From Helochares maculicollis (lineage: Eukaryota; Arthropoda; Insecta; Coleoptera; Hydrophilidae), in assembly GCA_033557835.1 (NCBI GenBank), contig JAWQRO010000004.1, positions 1 to 64,000 of the forward strand: 64,000 bases of DNA, given 5' to 3'. Below are positions 59,306 to 64,000 of this stretch, piece after piece (the stretch's first letter is position 1; each line of letters opens with the position of its first letter). The notes beneath the pieces were generated by a model that worked only from the letters and a program-made list of their open reading frames with translations, was not told the origin of the DNA and made no database searches. A program made the translations under genes and the position numbers.

Positions 59306-62300
59306 TTACGTCTTATGAACAATAAAATCCCAAGTATCTTTCCATCTTAGTCTAATAATATCATCTGTAGTTAAATCAGTAGTTCCATAACTTAATACCA
59401 AAAACGTTTTAAAAACATAAAAAATTCCACATAACCAAAATATTATCAAGGTTACAAATAAATTAGCTATAACCTTTGTTCTAAGAGTATCTTTAAGTAC
59501 TAAATATACATGTTCTATTAAAGCTGCCGTTAATAATACTTTGAACATAAACGCTGGCAAGTAGTGGTGTAAAAATAATGACCTTTCCACGAAAAAGTAT
59601 GGTAAGTAATTGAATAAATAACCAGCAAGAAATACTTGGCCTATTAATTGGAATTTCTCCCAATTCTCCTCACTTAAATCATAGCAGAGTCTACGCCTCC
59701 TTAGCAAGTAAAATGCCAAGAAAGATGAGTAGATCAGTAGACTTAATGTAGCCGAATCCCAAAGGAGCTTATTGCCTAATAAATGTATTTGAGCCTGAAA
59801 ATAAAATTATATTACATCACTCAAATTTATTTGCAATGACATATCAAATCAGGACTGAATTAACCAATGCATGAAATGATGTAAATGTGGACAGGAAGGG
59901 GTTTTGTGCATTGGTTATAGATTGAGGATTTACATATAAAATTTACTCGTACATTACTAGAACTAGAGACCCAATATGCAATTCCTCTTGACATTAAAGG
60001 CCATTCTAAGGGTTCCGAGCTGTACATGTGATTTTGTACTCCTTCAGAAGCTGGGAACATCATTTTGTAATTCAATTCAAAAAATTTATCCCAGAAGGAT
60101 AACTGTGTTGCTGAAGTTGGAATCATTTCGGCAGAGACTAATTCACGTTCTCGTTCTTTTTGGTCGTCAGCTACAAGAAAGATACAGGTTAAAAAACAAT
60201 GAAATATTTTGCATAACTTTCTCGAACTAATTTTCAAAATTTTTACAAGAAATCATTGACTTTACTCCCCACTGGATTTGTATACTGTGACAGCTGCTAA
60301 ACACAATTTTACTAATTTAAAAAGTCCTATTTATGTTGATTACACTTTGATCACCAGGCTAGCACTTCTCCACTGAATTCATACCTCTAGCAAAAGTCAT
60401 AAAATCAAAACGTTAGGTCTTAAAATGTAATGTAAATTTACTTATAGACGTATGTGATGAATATAGCTTCAGCAGAAACAATGAGAATCAGACATATCTG
60501 GCTGACACAGCACACTAAGGAATATGTAGTGTGAACTACATAGTACTACCACAGCCATCAAATTTTTAATATATTTCAACTTATTTATTATTTACTAAAC
60601 ATTCTTTTGGATATACCAGGTGCGAAAGCTTAAAATGTCATTTTGTTGTCCAGAGATGGCGGATGAAATTTATTGAAGTAATTTTTGGAACCCAAAGCGC
60701 CATATTTTTAGTACGACTACCACTAGAAAACGTCATATTCGTTTAGTTGTTCACGAGTTAGTTCACATGTCGAATTTTTTAGCGAAGTAAAGAGCATTTG
60801 CGGCATGTAATGATTTTCTTATTCAATCAAAAGAAAAAGGCATCGGAAAGCCATCAAATTCTTGTAGAGGCTTACGGCGATCTTGCTCCAACTGTCAAGA
60901 TGAATTGTGAATGCTAGTTTCAAAAGTGGCGATTACAATGTTATTGACAAAGAACATGAAAATCGACCAAAAAAGTTTGAAGATGACGAAATAAGAGCAT
61001 TATTAGAGGAAGACGATACACAAATACAACAAATGATGGCGGAGCAGTTGAATCTCACTTGGCAAGCCATTTCTAATCGCCTGAGAGCCATGGGGCAGAT
61101 TCAAATGGTTGGAAAATGCGTTTCACACAAACTGGATGAACGACAATTGGAAAGACGAAAAGCTGTGCGTGAAATGCTGCATTTACGCCACAAAAGAAAG
61201 GGTTCTTTGCATCGGTTTGTAACTGGCGATGAAAATTGGATATATTTTGGAATTCCCAAACGTAAGCAATCGTGGGTAAAGCCAGGATAACCATTAACAT
61301 CGAGTACAAAACTGAATCGTTTTGGGAGAAGACGATGCTGTGTGTGTGGTGGGGTCAGAAGGGAGTAGCTTACTATGAACTTCTCAAACCCGGCGAAACA
61401 GTTAATACCGTTGGCTACTGACAATAAATGATCAATTTAACCATGCATTGATCGAAAAATGCCCAGAATTCTGCCCCCTCCCCGCTGTTTTCACCAGACC
61501 TTCTGATTATCACCTCTTCTCATCGATGGGATACACGCTGACTGAGCAACACTTCAAGACATTCGAGGATGTAAAAAAATGGCTAGATGAATGGATATCA
61601 ATGAAAGTTGAAGCTTTCTTTTGAAATGGTATCTATAAATTGCACGAGAGATGGATAAAATATGTAAAAAGCGAAGGCCAATACTTTGAATAAAAAAATG
61701 TTTTACCATTGTTTTTAAATAATTGCGTATTTTTTATGAAAAAACAACATTTTAAATTTGGGCACCAGGTAAACAGTTTTAAAATCTAATAATAACAAAA
61801 GAAGTGAGTGTGAAAATTATGTGTACTTACATTTTGTATATCTATGCTCCTCCACATTCCAAACAGTATCATCTTGATTAATAATCCTATCAGCCGCAAC
61901 TTCATGCTGATGGAATCCCCAATCGGGCAGTTGCCTGCCCGTATATTTTAAGGCAGCGTTAGAGTCTACATGTATTAACCTCACTAATGATTGAATAGTG
62001 TGCCAAGTATCCCCGTTTTGTTCCCTATTCAAAATTTCAACCCTCCACATGTTCTGTGCAGGCATAGACACATTATAATCGATATAACAAGACACTTCCT
62101 GACACTGAGGTGACATAGGTGCTGCTACGTCATGTGAATTCAATGCACGGCTTGAAATACCATGTACTAATTGAATAACGTCTCCGTGTTTTATAGCATC
62201 AACTGGCTGTTCTACAACTAAATCATTCTTGTCAGGCCTTTTTACAATCCACCAATTGTTAACGTCTTTGAAGGAATAGCAGGTTACTTGCTGTTGATGG

Positions 62301-64000
62301 CTAGATCCTCTTTTATCAGGGTACCGTACTGGATAGACATGTGTATGCGAATGGAGCCAACAGGTTCTCCCATGAGTATGTCGAAGAGTTATTTGAGATC
62401 CATGTGCTACAAGTAACGGTTGCCCTTTCGTAATGGACGCTAATCCACCCTCCAAGGAGGCTTGAAAAGCACTCGTCATAATACTGTCATGAGGCCCTGC
62501 TTTGTACAGCACATTTAAATGCACATAAAAAATTCCTAAGTACACTAAACTCGGAACAGTTAATATAACTATCGCTTGAGCACAAAATCTTAAGAATAAG
62601 GTACGATCTGTAAGATCCCGGAAGGACAAATGCTTCCAAAAGTCCCGAACCAAAATCGCTAAAGCTAAACAAAACGAATAAAACCCTACGTATTTAATGC
62701 ACAGAGAGCATGTTAATGCAATACAACTGAAAATAAGCCAAAACCACCAATGAAATGAATATGTATGACAGTAGTATTTACGAAACTTTAGTATACATAA
62801 AATTCCAAACAGAGAGAAGAAGAGCAGCATTGACTCCATAAGTATAAACCTGCTTTGAGTTAATAGAGCATTATCTAATAAAAACAACAAGCTCGCTAAG
62901 AGTGAAGTCCATTGGTTTAATCCTAATTCGAGCATCACATGATAAGCTGTAGGTATCAGAGCGCTACCGAAAAATGCAGGGACGAAACGCAAAGCAAATA
63001 ACGGCACTGATTCCGAGTACGCACTACCGATGCGATCGAATTTAAATTTCCCATCGTAATTTGCTAAGTACGCTGCTCCTGCTATCATCTGCTTGCCCAA
63101 AGGCGGATGGGCATCGAAAAAGAAAGTATTCTTCATGTACAGAGATACATATTTACCGTAATGCAACTCGTCAAACCTGTAAAAGAAAAAAATATATACA
63201 ATTTGGACAAATAGGTAATCAATTAGGCTAAATTTTGCATTACCTGCTTAAATATACTTGTTACGGCATTAGAAACGCGAATTCTTTAAAGCTAAATTTT
63301 CAACTTTATGCAGGAAATTCAACATTACTTTAATGGATGATTGCACTAATACATTGACATGAAAACAGTTTTCTTCAAATATAAAAAAAACATTAAATAA
63401 ATGATGAGTCAAATAAATTTTTTGTGATACCGTTTTGCTTGAATTGCACAATACTATAAAAACTTTAATTAACAACTGAATGGTTGGTATATCATCGAAT
63501 TAAAATTGGTTTCAAGTTAGTAGCAACATTTCTCATTGATTAATACAAAAGGCCTTGAGATAGCAACATTTACTTTAATGTTATAAGAAACATTATTGAA
63601 ATGTATACCTAGAAATACTAGCCTACACATTATGTGAAAGAAATTTGGCAACATCATTAACGAAAAAGTGACGGATGTAATTCAAAGAGTAATTATAAAA
63701 AAATATACATCCACAAACTACAATTTTCACAAGCGTACTACATATAAGAAAAAAAAATTAATGTTGTTAGGACTTACACTATATTTTTTGGTTGGTCCAG
63801 CTTATAAAATCTCGTGCACAATCCAGCAACAAAGAGGACTATCGATAATAAATCTAACTCAAAATTAATCCTAAATTTCCTATTAGTAGCTTTTTTATTC
63901 GTATTTGTTTGTTCGTATTCTTCATCTGTTTGTACATTTTTGGTTTTAATGACCTGCTTCTCGTGGTTCTTAAGATTCTCCTTTTCTTCCCGTAAAGAGT
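59306..64000 (-). CDS. POMT1: Protein O-mannosyl-transferase 1 (rotated abdomen), 5' end off window
   Basis: ER multi-pass enzyme that, with POMT2, transfers mannose from dolichol phosphate to Ser/Thr of alpha-dystroglycan; the Drosophila gene is rt. Minus-strand exons in window: 64000 or beyond to 63778, 63176-61831, 60170-59953, 59794-59306 (TAA); all phases agree. The first visible exon has a charged Lys/Glu/Asn-rich leader and the first membrane helix (LDLLSIVLFVAGLCTRFYKL). The junction creates VFDELHYGKY with the catalytic Asp-Glu pair, followed by FDAHPPLGKQMIAGAAYL. MIR repeats occur in GSQITLRHTHGRTCWLHSH, KDVNNWWIVKRPDKNDLVV and GDVIQLVHGISSRALNSHDV. The C-terminal helices end in LRWKDTWDFIVHKT. 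The intron 60171-61830 contains mariner copy 3. The long hydrophilic N-terminal leader is longer than in vertebrates; its start is outside the window. Confidence 0.96.
60616..61770 (+). mobile_element. Mariner-like element, copy 3 (in POMT1 intron), both ends intact
   Basis: Flanked by TA (60614-60615 and 61771-61772), with inverted ends CCAGGTGCGAAAGCTTAAAATG and CCTGGTGCCCAAATTTAAAATG, total 1155 bp. The frame from 60907 to 61290 is the best preserved transposase stretch in the window: KSGDYNVIDKE, ENRPKKFEDDEIRALLEED, LTWQAISNRLRAMGQIQM, LERRKAVREMLHLRHKRKGS and VTGDENWIYFGIPKRKQSWV with the first catalytic Asp. It then meets a stop. A deletion of roughly 100 bp near 61460 removes the HDN motif with the second catalytic Asp, leaving only the last part (SDYHLF). 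It is inactive, and antisense to POMT1. Confidence 0.9.
63177..63777 (-). other. POMT1 intron
   Basis: Bounded by a gtaagt donor (63777) and a tttacag acceptor (63177-63178 side) on the minus strand. AT-rich, no repeat or nested gene recognised. Confidence 0.8.

Noticed and set aside
1..64000. CRISPR arrays, operons, phage or bacterial mobile islands
   Set aside because: The window is a spliced animal genome; no regularly spaced repeats with unique spacers or prokaryotic gene clusters were seen.

Overview
This is an AT-rich stretch of insect nuclear DNA. The evidence is split genes with short GT-AG introns, a ZAD-type C2H2 zinc-finger gene (an arthropod-expanded class), a shared Ada2a/Rpb4 transcription unit as described in Drosophila, and abundant mariner relics. 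The protein set fits a holometabolous insect, perhaps a beetle; the species cannot be named from sequence alone. Exon limits below were placed by hand from splice sites, reading phase and family similarity.

Layout, left to right: Mondo (+, 5' part off the window), with a small two-membrane-segment gene nested antisense in one intron and two mariner relics in another; a ZAD/nine-finger zinc-finger gene (+); Leo1 of the PAF1 complex (-), with an N-terminal Arg/Ser domain; DNAJC11 (+); a C1orf50/DUF2452 gene (-) head to head with TCAIM (+); the Ada2a/Rpb4 double gene (+), tail to tail with cytosolic aspartate aminotransferase Got1 (-); a 4.5-kb transposon-rich gap; a TMBIM4-type Bax-inhibitor gene (+); LACTB2 (-) head to head with a secreted PEBP gene (+) that has two alternative terminal exons; NUDT14 (+); MFSD1 (-) head to head with BAP18 (+); and POMT1 (-), which runs off the right edge.

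The genes are mostly unrelated housekeeping genes packed as divergent and convergent pairs. Several are chromatin or transcription factors (Mondo, Leo1, Ada2a, Rpb4, BAP18), but nothing indicates an operon-like system. The most notable structures are two loci where one 5' exon serves two downstream coding blocks. In Ada2a/Rpb4 this is a known arrangement. In the PEBP gene, a signal-peptide exon appears to be shared by two tandem PEBP exons.

Mobile DNA: one mariner family is present in three differently broken copies, all in introns. One copy has an exact 30-bp flanking duplication that looks like an interrupted gap repair. There is also an older antisense mariner, an internally deleted mariner with long inverted ends, a 2.2-kb TTAA-flanked element with a Mutator-like transposase relic, a piggyBac fragment, and a 0.9-1 kb non-coding repeat family in at least three places.
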